A stretch of DNA of 64,000 nucleotides, taken from NCBI RefSeq assembly GCF_018502385.1, contig NZ_CP075523.1, forward strand, positions 2,046,001 to 2,110,000, written 5' to 3'. Below, in pieces: positions 1-11,904 of the stretch. The stretch's first letter is position 1. Every line of letters starts with the position of its first letter. The notes beneath the pieces are model-generated. The model did not search any database. It worked only from the letters and a program-made list of their open reading frames with translations, and was not told the DNA's origin. The stretch comes from Synechococcus sp. LA31 (GTDB lineage: Bacteria > Cyanobacteriota > Cyanobacteriia > PCC-6307 > Cyanobiaceae). A program made the translations under genes and the position numbers.

Positions 1-702
1 TACTGCACCCAGCTTCACGACTACCCAATGGCGTTTGTGAACCAGCGCAGAGCGCTGGTGGGCGCTGATGTGGAGCTGGGTTTGCTGTTCGCAGAACAGA
101 TGGGCCTCGAGGCGCGATTTCTGCCGGTGACCAACAGCCAGGACCCGGAATACGGCGTCTCCAGCGCTGATCGAGCCCTGATGGAGCAGCGCTGCGACAT
201 GACCATCGCTCTGCGCGCCCCAGCTCCGGAGCGAGGCGCAGATCTGCAGTTCAGCGATCTGCAGGAGGTGTTCGGCGTATCGCTGCTGCTGCACAGCGAA
301 CGACTGCGCGATCAACGCAGCTGGCAGGACCTGCGGCAGCAGGAAGGCCTGCGCCTGGGCCTGCCCACCACGTCTCCCTTCCTGCTGCAGTGGGCCCGGC
401 AGCTGTTGCCCAGAGCCACGCTGTATCCACAGCAGCCTCTCGAGGCCCTGGTTCAGAGCCTGCGGCGGGGTGAGGTGGATGCGGTGCTGCTCTCGGCCCA
501 GAAGGGTTCAGCTTGGACGGTGCTGGAGCCGGATCTGAGCCTGCTGGTGCCCCAACCGGCCCTCAGCCTGCCGGCTGCACGCGCTTTCCCACAGAAGGGC
601 GAAAGCCTGCGGCACGTGTGGGAACTGTGGATGCAGTACGCCCGGGCCGACGGCCTGCGGGATCAGGTGTTCCGCCACTGGGTGGAGGGGCTGGCCAACT
701 GA
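1..702 (+). CDS. Periplasmic solute-binding domain, C-terminal part (5' truncated by window)
   Basis: The reading frame is open to the first base of the window (codons from position 1), so only the C-terminal ~233 residues are present. The sequence resembles a bacterial family 3 (amino acid-type) substrate-binding domain: a 'VGADVELG' segment near the start, then a hinge and second lobe with 'LGLPTTSP' and 'GEVDAVLLSAQKG'. No membrane segment is visible in this part. In picocyanobacteria such a domain can be a free ABC binding protein or the tail of a dicarboxylate/amino-acid symporter; the missing 5' part would decide. It ends 19 bases before the convergent sigma factor gene. Confidence 0.6.
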   Translation, partial: YCTQLHDYPMAFVNQRRALVGADVELGLLFAEQMGLEARFLPVTNSQDPEYGVSSADRALMEQRCDMTIALRAPAPERGADLQFSDLQEVFGVSLLLHSERLRDQRSWQDLRQQEGLRLGLPTTSPFLLQWARQLLPRATLYPQQPLEALVQSLRRGEVDAVLLSAQKGSAWTVLEPDLSLLVPQPALSLPAARAFPQKGESLRHVWELWMQYARADGLRDQVFRHWVEGLAN

Positions 703-721
703 GGTGGCTGGCCGGAACCCG

Positions 722-1711
722 CTACACCGCCACGTAAGCCTGCACGTTCTCGCTGAGGCGGCGCAGGCCGGCAAGGCCGTCGCGCTCGAGGTTGCGCACG
801 CGGTCGCGACTCATGCCGAGGATGCGGCCGATGCCGGTAAGGCTCATCGGTTCATCAGGTTCGGGCACATCAGCGCAGGGAATGCCATAGCGCATCTTGA
901 GCACGCGGCACTGCAGGTCTGGGAGCTGCTCGAGCAGATCGCGCATATCGCTGCGCAGGCACTCGCCATCCACCAGCTCCTCGGGCTGGGTGCCATTGGC
1001 CGCCAGCAGATCGAGCAGTTCGGTGTCGTCGCCATCGCCCACCTTGGTTTCCAGGCTCACCGGTTGGCGGGCGCGGCAAAGCAGATCCTTCACCTCCTCC
1101 TCCGGCAACTCCACAAATTCCGCCAGCTCGGTGACGGTGGGGGTGCGGCCCAGCTCCTGGCTCAGCTCACGCTGGCCCTTCTTGAGCTTGTTCAGCGTTT
1201 CGGTGATGTGGATCGGCAGGCGGATCGTGCGGCTCTTCTCCGCGATCGCACGGGTGATGCCCTGGCGGATCCACCAGTAGGCATAGGTGGAGAACTTGTA
1301 GCCGCGGGTGGGGTCGAACTTCTCCACGCCCCGCACCAATCCAATGGTGCCCTCCTGGATCAAATCCAGGAGTTCCATATTCCGCTTGGTGTATTTTTTC
1401 GCCACGCTCACCACCAGGCGCAGGTTGGCCGCCACCATTCGCTCCTTGGCCCGCTGGCCGCTGCGCAGGCGTTTCTTCAGCTGCTGGGGGGTGAGCTGGG
1501 CAGCTTTGGCGAGCTGGGTGTGATCGGGCTTGGCGCCGCCGGCGCGCATCTCGAGCTCCTGCTCGAGCTCTTCTAAGGCCACCAGCTCCTGCACCTGGCG
1601 GCCAAGGGTGATCTCCTGCTCATGGGAGAGCAGCGGTACGCGACCGATATCGCGCAGGTAGGAGCGCACCAGATCGGTGCTCAGCCCCGAGGCATCAACA
1701 GCAACGACCAC
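722..1711 (-). CDS. Group 2 RNA polymerase sigma-70 family factor
   Basis: 329 residues. It directs core RNA polymerase to -10/-35 promoters and is non-essential in the family sense (group 2, no long region 1.1). Visible regions: 1.2 at ~12-45 (DLVRSYLRDIGRVPLLSHEQE), region 2 at ~95-165 with 'NLRLVVSVAKKY' and the -10-binding helix 'YWWIRQGITRAI', region 3 at ~170-230, region 4 with its helix-turn-helix near the C terminus ('GMSRDRVRNLERDGL'). Cyanobacteria carry several of these paralogues, often tied to circadian, light or nutrient responses; which one this is cannot be told from sequence alone. It is a single gene, convergent with the upstream binding protein. Confidence 0.93.
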   Translation of the reverse strand: MVVAVDASGLSTDLVRSYLRDIGRVPLLSHEQEITLGRQVQELVALEELEQELEMRAGGAKPDHTQLAKAAQLTPQQLKKRLRSGQRAKERMVAANLRLVVSVAKKYTKRNMELLDLIQEGTIGLVRGVEKFDPTRGYKFSTYAYWWIRQGITRAIAEKSRTIRLPIHITETLNKLKKGQRELSQELGRTPTVTELAEFVELPEEEVKDLLCRARQPVSLETKVGDGDDTELLDLLAANGTQPEELVDGECLRSDMRDLLEQLPDLQCRVLKMRYGIPCADVPEPDEPMSLTGIGRILGMSRDRVRNLERDGLAGLRRLSENVQAYVAV

Positions 1712-1809
1712 GGCAAGGCCTGTGAACTGATGTAAAGCCTACCTGAAGAAGTGTGAAGCGTCTCTCAGAAAGCTCGCGAATCTCGCGGGAGCACCCCAGG
1801 GCAGCAGCG

Positions 1810-3219
1810 TCAGCCCCCTGAGCGGCTCAGCAACCAGCTGGCGGTTTGCAGGTAGATGAACACGCCGGCCACATCGGTGGCGGTGGCAATGAACGGGGCC
1901 GACATCAAGGCCGGATCCAGCCCCAGGCGGTTAAACAGCAGCGGCAGTGCCGCACCGGCGGTGGCCGCCAGGGTGGTGATCGCCACCAGGCTGATGCCAG
2001 CCGCGGTGGCCACCAGCCAGTTGCCGCCGCTCACATAGCCCGACCAGGGCACCACCACCAGCATCATCAACAGCCCCAGCAACGCCCCGGCAATGGCCTC
2101 ACGGCCGATTGCTTTCACCGGCCCCAGGCTCTGGATGCGCTGGGTGCTGAGGCCGCGGATCACCACCGTGGAGCTCTGGGCACCCACGTTGCCGCCGGTG
2201 CCAATCAACAGCGGAATGAAGGCCGCGAGCACCACCACCTGTTTGAGCACCCCATCCATCGAGGCGATTACCGCGGCGGTGCCGCTGTTGGCCAGGAGCA
2301 GCACCAACAGCCACACCACCCGCCGGCGGGCCACGCTGAACAGATTGCTCTGGAAGTAGTCGTCTTCATCGCCGGCCTGCACGGCGCCAGCGGCGTAGAG
2401 ATCGCGGGTGGCCTCCTGCTGGATCACGTCGATCACGTCGTCCACGGTCACGATCCCCACCAGCCGCTGCTCGCGGTCCACCACCGGCACGGCCAGAAAG
2501 TCGTAGCGCTGGATCACGCGGGCCACTTCTTCTTGGTCGGTATCGGTGCCCACGCTCACCACCTCGCGGGTCATCACATCGCCCACCCGCTCCTCCGGAT
2601 CAGCCACCACCAGATCCCGCAGCGAAAGGATGCCGGTGAGGTGGCGCGAAGCGTCGGTGACGTAAAGGGCGTAGATCGTTTCGGTGTCGCGGGCGCGGCG
2701 GCGCACGATCGCCAGCGCCTGGGCCACGCTGTGGAATTCCTTGAGGTCGATGAACTCGGTGGTCATCAACCGGCCGGCGGTTTCAGGCTCGTAGCCGAGC
2801 AGCTGAGCGGTCACACGCCGCTCCGCCGGGCTCAGCTCTGCCAACAGGCGCCGCACCACCTTGGCCGGCAGTTCATCAAACAGATCCACCCGGTCATCGG
2901 GCGACATCTCCTCCACCAGCTCGAGCACCTCACTGGAGCGCAACCGCTCCAGCAGCGACTGCTGCACGCTGGCCTCGAGATATTCGTAAACCTCAATCGC
3001 TTCGTTTTTGGGCAGCAGGCGAAAGGCCAGGGCCTGCAGGGTGCGGGGCAGCCCGCCGATCGCCTCGGCGATATCCACTTCTTGCACGGGCTGCAGGAGC
3101 AGCTTCACGCCGTCGTAATTGCCGGCCTCCAGCAGGCCCTTGAGCTGCTGGGTGAGCAGCTCAGCCAGAGCGGCCCCGTTGGCAGCTGAACCTGCGGCTG
3201 CTGCAGACGCCTCGCTCAT
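1810..3219 (-). CDS. mgtE: Magnesium transporter/channel MgtE
   Basis: 469 residues from the chosen ATG at 3219; a seven-codon upstream extension is possible but not typical. Order: MgtE N domain (~20-150, including the stretch 'EEMSPDDRVDLFDELP'), a pair of CBS domains (~160-285) that gate the pore by sensing cytoplasmic Mg2+, and a C-terminal five-helix pore (~300-469) with the family stretch 'IGTGGNVGAQSS'. Length is normal for the family. It is divergent from the glutathione peroxidase gene; the 71-base gap between starts must hold both promoters. Confidence 0.95.
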   Translation of the reverse strand: MSEASAAAAGSAANGAALAELLTQQLKGLLEAGNYDGVKLLLQPVQEVDIAEAIGGLPRTLQALAFRLLPKNEAIEVYEYLEASVQQSLLERLRSSEVLELVEEMSPDDRVDLFDELPAKVVRRLLAELSPAERRVTAQLLGYEPETAGRLMTTEFIDLKEFHSVAQALAIVRRRARDTETIYALYVTDASRHLTGILSLRDLVVADPEERVGDVMTREVVSVGTDTDQEEVARVIQRYDFLAVPVVDREQRLVGIVTVDDVIDVIQQEATRDLYAAGAVQAGDEDDYFQSNLFSVARRRVVWLLVLLLANSGTAAVIASMDGVLKQVVVLAAFIPLLIGTGGNVGAQSSTVVIRGLSTQRIQSLGPVKAIGREAIAGALLGLLMMLVVVPWSGYVSGGNWLVATAAGISLVAITTLAATAGAALPLLFNRLGLDPALMSAPFIATATDVAGVFIYLQTASWLLSRSGG

Positions 3220-3290
3220 CGCCCCAGGGCTGCTGCACACCGAGTGTATGGGCTGAAGTGGCTAAGGTCCGGCCTTCTCCTAGAAGTGCG

Positions 3291-3761
3291 ATGGCCATCA
3301 ACGTGAACGAAGTGGTGGTGAGCACCGCCGCCGGCGAGCAGCAAAAGCTGAGCGCGCTGGATGGCCAGGTGCGCCTGATCGTGAACGTGGCCAGCCGCTG
3401 CGGCTTCACCCGCCAATACGCCGGTCTGCAGGCTCTGCAGGAGGCCTACGGCGCCCAGGGCTTCTCGGTGCTGGCCTTCCCCTGCAACGACTTCGGCGCC
3501 CAGGAGCCCGGCTCGGTGGAGGAGATCAAGCAGTTCTGCTCCACCACCTACGGCGTGAACTTCCCGATCTACGGCAAGGTGGCCATCAGCGCCGCTCCGT
3601 TCGACACGCTGGTGCAAAGCGAGCCCGCCGGCCCGGTGGCCTGGAACTTCGAGAAATTTCTCGTGGGCAAAGACGGCACGGTGGTGGCTCGTTTCAAGAG
3701 CGGCGTGGAGCCTGACTCGGCTGAGCTGAAAGGCGCCATCGAAGCCGCACTGGCGGCCTGA
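3291..3761 (+). CDS. Glutathione peroxidase-family thiol peroxidase
   Basis: 156 residues from ATG 3291, preferred over an upstream in-frame start because the family begins about here. It reduces hydroperoxides using a thiol donor. The catalytic residues are readable: peroxidatic Cys37 in 'NVASRCGFT', Gln71 in 'FGAQEPGS' and Trp118 in 'VAWNFEKF'. Cys replaces selenocysteine, as in most bacterial and plant forms, which often use thioredoxin rather than glutathione. Its TGA directly abuts the stop codon of the convergent crcB gene, the two forming TGATCA, so there is no room between them for a separate terminator. Confidence 0.95.
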   Translation: MAINVNEVVVSTAAGEQQKLSALDGQVRLIVNVASRCGFTRQYAGLQALQEAYGAQGFSVLAFPCNDFGAQEPGSVEEIKQFCSTTYGVNFPIYGKVAISAAPFDTLVQSEPAGPVAWNFEKFLVGKDGTVVARFKSGVEPDSAELKGAIEAALAA

Positions 3762-4178
3762 TCAGCCGGTTTCGCGGCCAAACACCAGCCGGCTGAGGCC
3801 AAGGCCGGCGGCGGCGCAGAGCACACCAAGCACCAGGCTGGCGGCAATCAGCGCCAGCCCCCAAACGGGGCGGCCAGCCTGGATCAATGCAGCCACATCA
3901 AGCATCCAACTGCTGAAGGTGGTGAGGCAGCCGCAAAAGCCAATGCCCAGAAGCAGCAGCAGGCTGGTGCGGCGGGGAATCGGGCCCAGCAGAAAGCCCA
4001 GCAGAAACGAACCCACCAGATTCACCAGCAGGTTGGCGCCAGCGCTGCCGCCCAGGTAAGGGCCCAGCTGCACGCCGCTCTGCCAGCGCAGCAAAGCCCC
4101 GGGCACCGCGCCGATGCCCACCAAGGCAAGCTCGCGCAGCTCAAAGCGCAGGCGCCGCTCTGGAAGCCGATCAGCCAC
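3762..4178 (-). CDS. crcB: Fluoride exporter CrcB/Fluc, copy 1
   Basis: 138 residues starting at GTG 4178. Fluc proteins are small four-helix dual-topology channels that export fluoride. Family signatures are visible: 'NLVGSFLLG' in helix 2 and 'GFCGCLTTFSSW' in helix 3, the latter holding the Phe/Ser pore residues. The start overlaps the stop of the second crcB by 8 bases, so the two are translationally coupled. Two adjacent Fluc genes usually encode the two halves of an antiparallel heterodimer, whereas single-gene Flucs form homodimers. Confidence 0.93.
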   Translation of the reverse strand: MADRLPERRLRFELRELALVGIGAVPGALLRWQSGVQLGPYLGGSAGANLLVNLVGSFLLGFLLGPIPRRTSLLLLLGIGFCGCLTTFSSWMLDVAALIQAGRPVWGLALIAASLVLGVLCAAAGLGLSRLVFGRETG

Positions 4179-4554
4179 CGATCACCATCCCGGCCGCCAC
4201 CGCCAGCAACCCCGCCGCCACCGATCCCCCCATCAACAAGAGGGTCTGGCGGCGCAAGCCACCCATCCAGGCCTGCAGCAGCTCCACGCTGAAGGTGGAG
4301 AAGGTGCTGAGGCTGCCCAGAAAGCCTGTGGCCAGAAGCAGGGCGATCCGATCATGCGGGCCGCAGCGGCTAGCCAAGGCAGCGATCAAGCCCAAGGCAA
4401 AGCAGGCGCTGATATTCACGCCAAACGTGGCCCAGTGCTTGCGAGGCACGAGCGGCTCGAAATGGTTCACCAAGCGAAAGCGAAGCCAGGCGCCAGGGAT
4501 GGCGCCAATCGCCACCAGCAACACATCGCGCAACCCGTAGAAGCCTGGTTCCAC
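4171..4554 (-). CDS. crcB: Fluoride exporter CrcB/Fluc, copy 2
   Basis: 127 residues if started at GTG 4554 ('MEPGFYGLRDVLLVAIG'). An ATG at 4671 would add ~39 low-quality residues and overlap the upstream glycosyltransferase by over 100 bases, so the GTG is preferred. The family motif 'GFLGSLSTFSTFS' is clear, as is 'FGVNISACFALG' in helix 2, where the usual Gly before Ser is Ile-Ser. Length matches the family (~125). It is the first of two tandem crcB genes, eight bases after the glycosyltransferase stop and in the same direction as gyrB. No fluoride riboswitch is evident because the leader is coding sequence. Confidence 0.9.
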   Translation of the reverse strand: MEPGFYGLRDVLLVAIGAIPGAWLRFRLVNHFEPLVPRKHWATFGVNISACFALGLIAALASRCGPHDRIALLLATGFLGSLSTFSTFSVELLQAWMGGLRRQTLLLMGGSVAAGLLAVAAGMVIGG

Positions 4555-4561
4555 GAAAGAA

Positions 4562-6244
4562 TCAACCAGGGGGAGTGAACTTGGCGAGCACTGCCAGCAA
4601 ACGCAAGGCCTGGTTCCTGCTGCAACCCTGAGAGCAGAGACGCTCAAGAGAAATGGGCTCGCCTGCATCAACCAAGCGCCTCAAGGTCGATAGCTGGCCT
4701 GCAGACAAACGCTCAAGCAACCACTGATTCATCGTGCTGGAGAGATGAGCAGCAAGCTCTTCCGTTGGCTGGATCGATTGATCGGCAAACGCACTGAAGC
4801 CAGACGTGGCGTAGTGATCAAACAACGAGCCATAGCCAGGCAAACCAGACGGCAACGGCTGCCAAGCCGAAGCCTGCTTGAGGGCGGCCTCAGCCCGCCG
4901 CTGCTCCAAGCGCAACCACAAGTGGCGGTAAGCAGCGGAAACAGCACTTGCTGAATAGCGATCCTTTAGGCGCTCCAGCGAAGCATGTGCCATGGAGCGG
5001 CATCGATTCTGATCATGGAAGAGAGCCGAAAAGGCACGAACATAAGCGCTGTGATCAACAACAACACCCATGCTGCGCACCCCAATCATCGCATCGTAAT
5101 CAAGGGTTCCCAAGGAGAATTGAGCATCGATATCATCAGCACCATCAACATCACACAACACATCCTGCGTTGGGATCAGAAAACCATTCTCGCCATCCGC
5201 CACAAGATCACGGTAGCCATTCCAATCGCTCACCACCAAGGGAAGCTCCGCAGCCATCGCCTCAAGCAGCGAAAGGCCAAATGTTTCCTGAAGATTGTCA
5301 GCCGGCGAGGTGAAAACATCAGCCGCAGCGAGAACCTGCCACTTCTGTTCATCGGTAGCAGGTTCGAGGCCACCCACCAGCCTGAAACAAAGATGCGGGA
5401 ATCGCACACGTAGCTCGTCGTAAGCAGCGGCGATCCACTGATTAAAAATATGCCCACACTCGATCAGCACAATGTCTCGATCAGGGTGATCCAGAGCAAG
5501 CTGCTCAAGCGCGCGATAAAGACTAATTGGATGGCACTTGCTGTGAAAGCTCAGCCGACCCACAAAGGCAACCACAAAAGCATCAGGGCTGATTTGCAGA
5601 GCAGCTCTGGCGTGACGGCGTCGTTGATCTCGCGGTAGACCTGGCTGATAGGGCTGATCGGCACTGACCACCAAAGGAATAATGGGCAGCTCCGGCAACT
5701 GCAACACATCATCACTCGGCCGTGAAGCTCCGAGCCGGCGAGCCATGGTTTCCAAACGATGCTCAAGGGCTTTAGCCACCACATCACGGCCCGCTCGCGA
5801 CGTGCACACAACGGCATCCCATGGATAAAGGGGTGCCAGCGGAATGTTGGCGATGCCACCAAGAGCACCCTCGGAGCAAACGGTATGGATCACACCCGTG
5901 AGCGAAAAAGCCCAAGGTGCAACGTCATTGCGAAGAGGCGTCCATCGACTGATGATCGGATCGGGCACATACAACGCTCCGACCTCTGAAAGCAGGTCTG
6001 GGGTGGCCTGATCACACACCCGAACCATCGCCCCTGGCGGGGTCACACCCGCCAGTAGCTGGCTTACAGACTCCACTGCCTTGTCGCCTGGGGAAACAAC
6101 CGTGAGCATTTCCTCCTTCAGGAGCGCTCCCGCGAAGGACTGTGCAAGCTGAGCACCGGCAACACGTCGACCCAGAACCTGCTGACTCGACACGTCGTAG
6201 GCGTCTTTTGGCAAGAAGAGAGCCGCGGGGAAATGCGATGCCAT
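4562..6244 (-). CDS. GT4-type glycosyltransferase with C-terminal extension
   Basis: 560 residues from ATG 6244, which overlaps the stop of the upstream SH3 gene as TGATG. The C-terminal Rossmann domain of a GT-B retaining glycosyltransferase is clear: 'VAFVGRLSFHSKCHP' and the donor-binding stretch 'SPADNLQETFGLSLLEAMA' (E-x7-E at the end). The first ~210 residues form the acceptor half. A C-terminal ~120-residue tail after the catalytic domain is not recognised. The donor and acceptor sugars cannot be assigned. It is embedded in the gyrB-crcB string and is not near the main glycan island. Confidence 0.85.
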   Translation of the reverse strand: MASHFPAALFLPKDAYDVSSQQVLGRRVAGAQLAQSFAGALLKEEMLTVVSPGDKAVESVSQLLAGVTPPGAMVRVCDQATPDLLSEVGALYVPDPIISRWTPLRNDVAPWAFSLTGVIHTVCSEGALGGIANIPLAPLYPWDAVVCTSRAGRDVVAKALEHRLETMARRLGASRPSDDVLQLPELPIIPLVVSADQPYQPGLPRDQRRRHARAALQISPDAFVVAFVGRLSFHSKCHPISLYRALEQLALDHPDRDIVLIECGHIFNQWIAAAYDELRVRFPHLCFRLVGGLEPATDEQKWQVLAAADVFTSPADNLQETFGLSLLEAMAAELPLVVSDWNGYRDLVADGENGFLIPTQDVLCDVDGADDIDAQFSLGTLDYDAMIGVRSMGVVVDHSAYVRAFSALFHDQNRCRSMAHASLERLKDRYSASAVSAAYRHLWLRLEQRRAEAALKQASAWQPLPSGLPGYGSLFDHYATSGFSAFADQSIQPTEELAAHLSSTMNQWLLERLSAGQLSTLRRLVDAGEPISLERLCSQGCSRNQALRLLAVLAKFTPPG

Positions 6245-6581
6245 CAGGAATGCCGCACCCAACCCTTCAGCGGCTTCAGCATCAACAGATCGGACGCCAC
6301 CCTCACCTGCAACCAGCGTTCACCCATGGCATCAGCCCAGCTGCGCAACACCTCCACGGGCTCACCCACCGGCAACGACCGCAACAACGGCGCCTCAGAC
6401 GCTGGCGCGCCACTCATCGCCAGAGCGAGGGGAAGGATCAGCGGCTCCCCAGCGGAACGCTTACGCACTTCCGGCACACGACGCTCTGCGCCTCCAGCCG
6501 GAAGTGCGACAGGTGCAAAGAGAGCAAATGCCAGAACAGCCCCCCAGCTCCAGGCCGGGGTGGCAACACCACGCTGATCCA

Positions 6582-6582
<1 letters not shown>
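6244..6582 (-). CDS. Small exported protein with bacterial SH3-like domain
   Basis: 112 residues. The N terminus has a signal peptide-like hydrophobic run ('WGAVLAFALFAPVALPAGG') followed by a cleavage-like Ala-Gly-Gly. The C-terminal ~60 residues resemble an SH3_3-type domain ('LRSLPVGEPVEVL' ... 'ERWLQVRV' ... 'LKGWVRHS'). Such domains bind peptidoglycan or metals in the periplasm. The start ATG overlaps the gyrB stop (TGATG) and its own stop overlaps the glycosyltransferase start the same way, so it sits in a tightly coupled string. Specific function unknown. Confidence 0.72.
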
Positions 6583-9653
<3,071 letters not shown>

Positions 9654-9698
9654 AGGGTGAACAGACACTGTTTTCTCTTCGTCCTCTCGCCCGCCTGA

Positions 9699-10349
9699 AT
9701 GCCACCCCGTCCTCGTTTTGACCGCCGAGCTCCCGTACGGGAGCTCCCCAACATCAACGACCGCATCAGTTACCCCCAGCTCCGGGTGGTGGATGCCGAC
9801 GGCGGTCAGCTGGGGGTGATCACGCGGGAGGCGGCCCTCGAGGTGGCCAAAGACCGCGAGCTCGACCTGGTGCTGGTGAGCGAGAAGGCTGATCCGCCGG
9901 TGTGCCGGATCATGGACTACGGCAAGTTCAAGTTTGAGCAGGAAAAGAAGGCCAAGGAGGCCAAGAAGAAGTCTCACCAAACCGAAGTGAAGGAGGTGAA
10001 GATGCGCTACAAGATCGATCAGCACGATTACGACGTGCGGATCGGTCAGGCCTCTCGCTTCCTTAAAGCCGGCGACAAGGTGAAGTGCACCGTGATCTTC
10101 CGCGGCCGCGAGATCCAGCACACCGCCTTGGCTGAGCAACTGCTCAGGCGCATGGCCAAGGATCTCGAAGAAAAGGCTGAGATCCAGCAAGACCCCAAGC
10201 GCGAGGGCCGCAACATGATCATGTTCCTCACGCCGCGCAAAACCCCGCTGTCCAAGGAAAAGGAAGCGGAAGCCGCCGCCAGCAAAGCCGTGCGCACCAT
10301 CGAAACCCCGCGCCAGCAGGCCGCTGCAGCCGCTGCCAGCGAGGGCTGA
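9699..10349 (+). CDS. infC: Translation initiation factor IF-3
   Basis: 216 residues; family members are usually ~170-180, the excess being a charged, alanine-rich C-terminal tail after 'FLTPRKTPL'. The N domain ('[13 protein letters not shown]'), lysine-rich linker and C domain ('[14 protein letters not shown]', '[18 protein letters not shown]') are all present. It binds the 30S subunit and checks initiator tRNA and start codon. In many bacteria infC starts at AUU and leads an infC-rpmI-rplT operon; here it begins at a plain ATG and is followed by a toxin-antitoxin module, so that linkage is absent. Confidence 0.97.
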   Translation: MPPRPRFDRRAPVRELPNINDRISYPQLRVVDADGGQLGVITREAALEVAKDRELDLVLVSEKADPPVCRIMDYGKFKFEQEKKAKEAKKKSHQTEVKEVKMRYKIDQHDYDVRIGQASRFLKAGDKVKCTVIFRGREIQHTALAEQLLRRMAKDLEEKAEIQQDPKREGRNMIMFLTPRKTPLSKEKEAEAAASKAVRTIETPRQQAAAAAASEG

Positions 10350-10364
10350 GCCCAAACTCACAGC

Positions 10365-10386
10365 CTTAGTCCAATAGCGGACTAAG
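10365..10386. promoter_or_regulatory. Palindromic operator candidate before the phd-PIN module
   Basis: A perfect 8-base inverted repeat, CTTAGTCC and GGACTAAG, separated by six bases. It ends 28 bases before the antitoxin ATG and begins 15 bases after the infC stop. There is no T-run after it, so it is a better autoregulatory operator than an intrinsic terminator. The palindrome before the vapBC at 42456 has the same geometry (8-6-8) with unrelated arms. Confidence 0.55.
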
Positions 10387-10414
10387 ATTGTTGGGCTGCT
10401 GCTGCTGCTCAATC

Positions 10415-10663
10415 ATGCGCACGGTGAATGTGCACGAGGCGAAGACGCACTTCTCTCGCCTGATTGATGCAGCCCATGCCGGCGAAACCATCGTGGTGGC
10501 GAAAGGCGGCAAACCCTGGGCTCGCCTTGTTCCGCTGGCCACCCCGACGCCGCTGAGGCAGCCAGGTGTTTTAGCTGGTGTTTTGCAGCTGCCCGCGCCA
10601 GAAATGCTGCTGGAACCGCTGCCTGACGCAGAGCTGGCTGCCTTCGACAACCCGTTGCCGTGA
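10415..10663 (+). CDS. Phd/YefM-family antitoxin
   Basis: 82 residues from ATG 10415 ('MRTVNVHEAKTHFSRLID'); nine in-frame codons upstream including a Cys run are not credible. The N-terminal ~50 residues are the Phd/YefM DNA-binding and dimerisation fold ('GETIVVAKGGKPWARLVPL'); the C-terminal ~30 are the disordered toxin-binding tail ending 'DNPLP'. The stop overlaps the toxin GTG (GTGA). Expected to bind and neutralise the PIN toxin and to repress its own promoter through the upstream palindrome. Confidence 0.9.
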   Translation: MRTVNVHEAKTHFSRLIDAAHAGETIVVAKGGKPWARLVPLATPTPLRQPGVLAGVLQLPAPEMLLEPLPDAELAAFDNPLP

Positions 10664-11076
10664 GGGCAGGGACTTCAACGGATAGGCCCCTCCGGCTGCT
10701 CCTTGATACCCATGCGCTGCTCTGGTGGCTGGCTGAGCCAGCTCGACTGTCAGCCAAAGCGCATGCAGCCATTGGGGAGCCCAACAACCAGGTGTTCGTG
10801 AGTGCAGCATCAGCCTGGGAACTCGCCACCAAGGTGCGCCTGGGAAAGCTCGCGATCGCCGCGACACTGCTTTCAGATCTGACGGAGGTTCTGGCGCACC
10901 AGGGATTTGAACTGCTGCCGGTTCAGTTCAAGCATGGCCTGATTGCAGGCGGATACGAACAGCCCCATCGCGACCCCTTTGATCGCTTGCTGGCTGCGCA
11001 GGCTCAATTGGAAGGCCTCACCCTCGTGAGCCTTGACCCTGCCTTGAACGATTTTCCCTGCCAGCTGCTTTGGTGA
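10660..11076 (+). CDS. PIN-domain toxin (VapC-like)
   Basis: 138 residues from GTG 10660. PIN ribonuclease fold: first acidic residue in 'LLLDTHALLWWL', Glu in 'SAASAWELATKVRLGKL', then 'RDPFDRLLAAQAQLEGLTLVSLD' supplying the C-terminal Asp residues. This is the subclass that pairs with Phd-type antitoxins ('DTHALLW'). Family toxins cleave tRNA or rRNA. All acidic residues look intact, so it is probably functional. Confidence 0.92.
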   Translation: MRAGTSTDRPLRLLLDTHALLWWLAEPARLSAKAHAAIGEPNNQVFVSAASAWELATKVRLGKLAIAATLLSDLTEVLAHQGFELLPVQFKHGLIAGGYEQPHRDPFDRLLAAQAQLEGLTLVSLDPALNDFPCQLLW

Positions 11077-11081
11077 TGCAA

Positions 11082-11819
11082 TCAGAGCGCTTCGTCAAAC
11101 AGCTGCAACATGGCCCCCCAGCCTGCGGCTGATGCTTGGGGATGGAAATCGCTCCGGGCTTCGCACATGTAGCCGTGGCCGGCACCCGGGGCCATCACGA
11201 AACGATGGCGGCGGCCAGGCACAGCAGCGAGGGCCTGCTGGATAGCGCTGAGCTCCTCGGGAGGCATCAGGGGATCCTGATCACCGCAAAAGCACCACAA
11301 CCTGCCAGGGATCTGCGGCACATCCGCCAGGGTGGGGGCACCACCGCCGGGCCGATCGGTCGACACGCGGGCCCCATAAAAATCGCAACTGGCGGCGATC
11401 ACCGGCAGGGTGGCAGCCAGCATTGCCAGGTGGCCGCCAAAGCAGAAACCCACGCAGCCCAGGGGCTTGTGGGCTAATCCGTCGGCGCTGTGGTGCTGCT
11501 GCATCCAAGCAGCAGCGGCAGCCACATCGGCGCGGAGCTGCTCGGCCTTCACCTGATCGCGATGCTCGCGGCCCAGGGCGAGACCGGCTTCGTTGTAGCC
11601 GGCCTCCAGCTGCGGGGCGGTGCGCCAGAAGGTGCTGATGGCGAGGGCCGCATACCCCTGCTCCGCCAGACGATCCGCCACGCTGCGCACCCAGCCGTTC
11701 ACGCCGAACACCTCTGGCAGCACCAGCACCGCCGCCCGCGGCGCTTCCGGCCGGGCCCACCACGCCGGCATGGCGCCCTCGGGGGTGATCACCTCAGTCC
11801 AGGTCGCCTGAATCGTCAT
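11082..11819 (-). CDS. Dienelactone hydrolase family protein
   Basis: 245 residues from ATG 11819 ('MTIQATWTEVITPEG'); in-frame codons up to 11918 overlap the divergent regulator and are rejected. Alpha/beta-hydrolase fold with the nucleophile in 'GFCFGGH' (Cys as in dienelactone hydrolase), the acid in 'CGDQDPLM' and the His in 'GAGHGYM'. True substrates of such cyanobacterial homologues are generally unknown; carboxymethylenebutenolide cleavage should not be assumed. Divergent from the GntR gene, with ~85 bases shared upstream. Confidence 0.9.
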   Translation of the reverse strand: MTIQATWTEVITPEGAMPAWWARPEAPRAAVLVLPEVFGVNGWVRSVADRLAEQGYAALAISTFWRTAPQLEAGYNEAGLALGREHRDQVKAEQLRADVAAAAAWMQQHHSADGLAHKPLGCVGFCFGGHLAMLAATLPVIAASCDFYGARVSTDRPGGGAPTLADVPQIPGRLWCFCGDQDPLMPPEELSAIQQALAAVPGRRHRFVMAPGAGHGYMCEARSDFHPQASAAGWGAMLQLFDEAL

Positions 11820-11904
11820 CTCGGGCAGGGGGTATGCCGGGATTGCAATTGTCACCGGCGCCAAAGCTCCGTAAGGTGTCCCCGCAGCGTTGTGCCAATC
11901 CGGT

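Noticed and set aside
3762-4600. Fluoride riboswitch before crcB
   Set aside because: The region upstream of both crcB genes is coding sequence of the preceding genes and no crcB-motif pseudoknot was seen.
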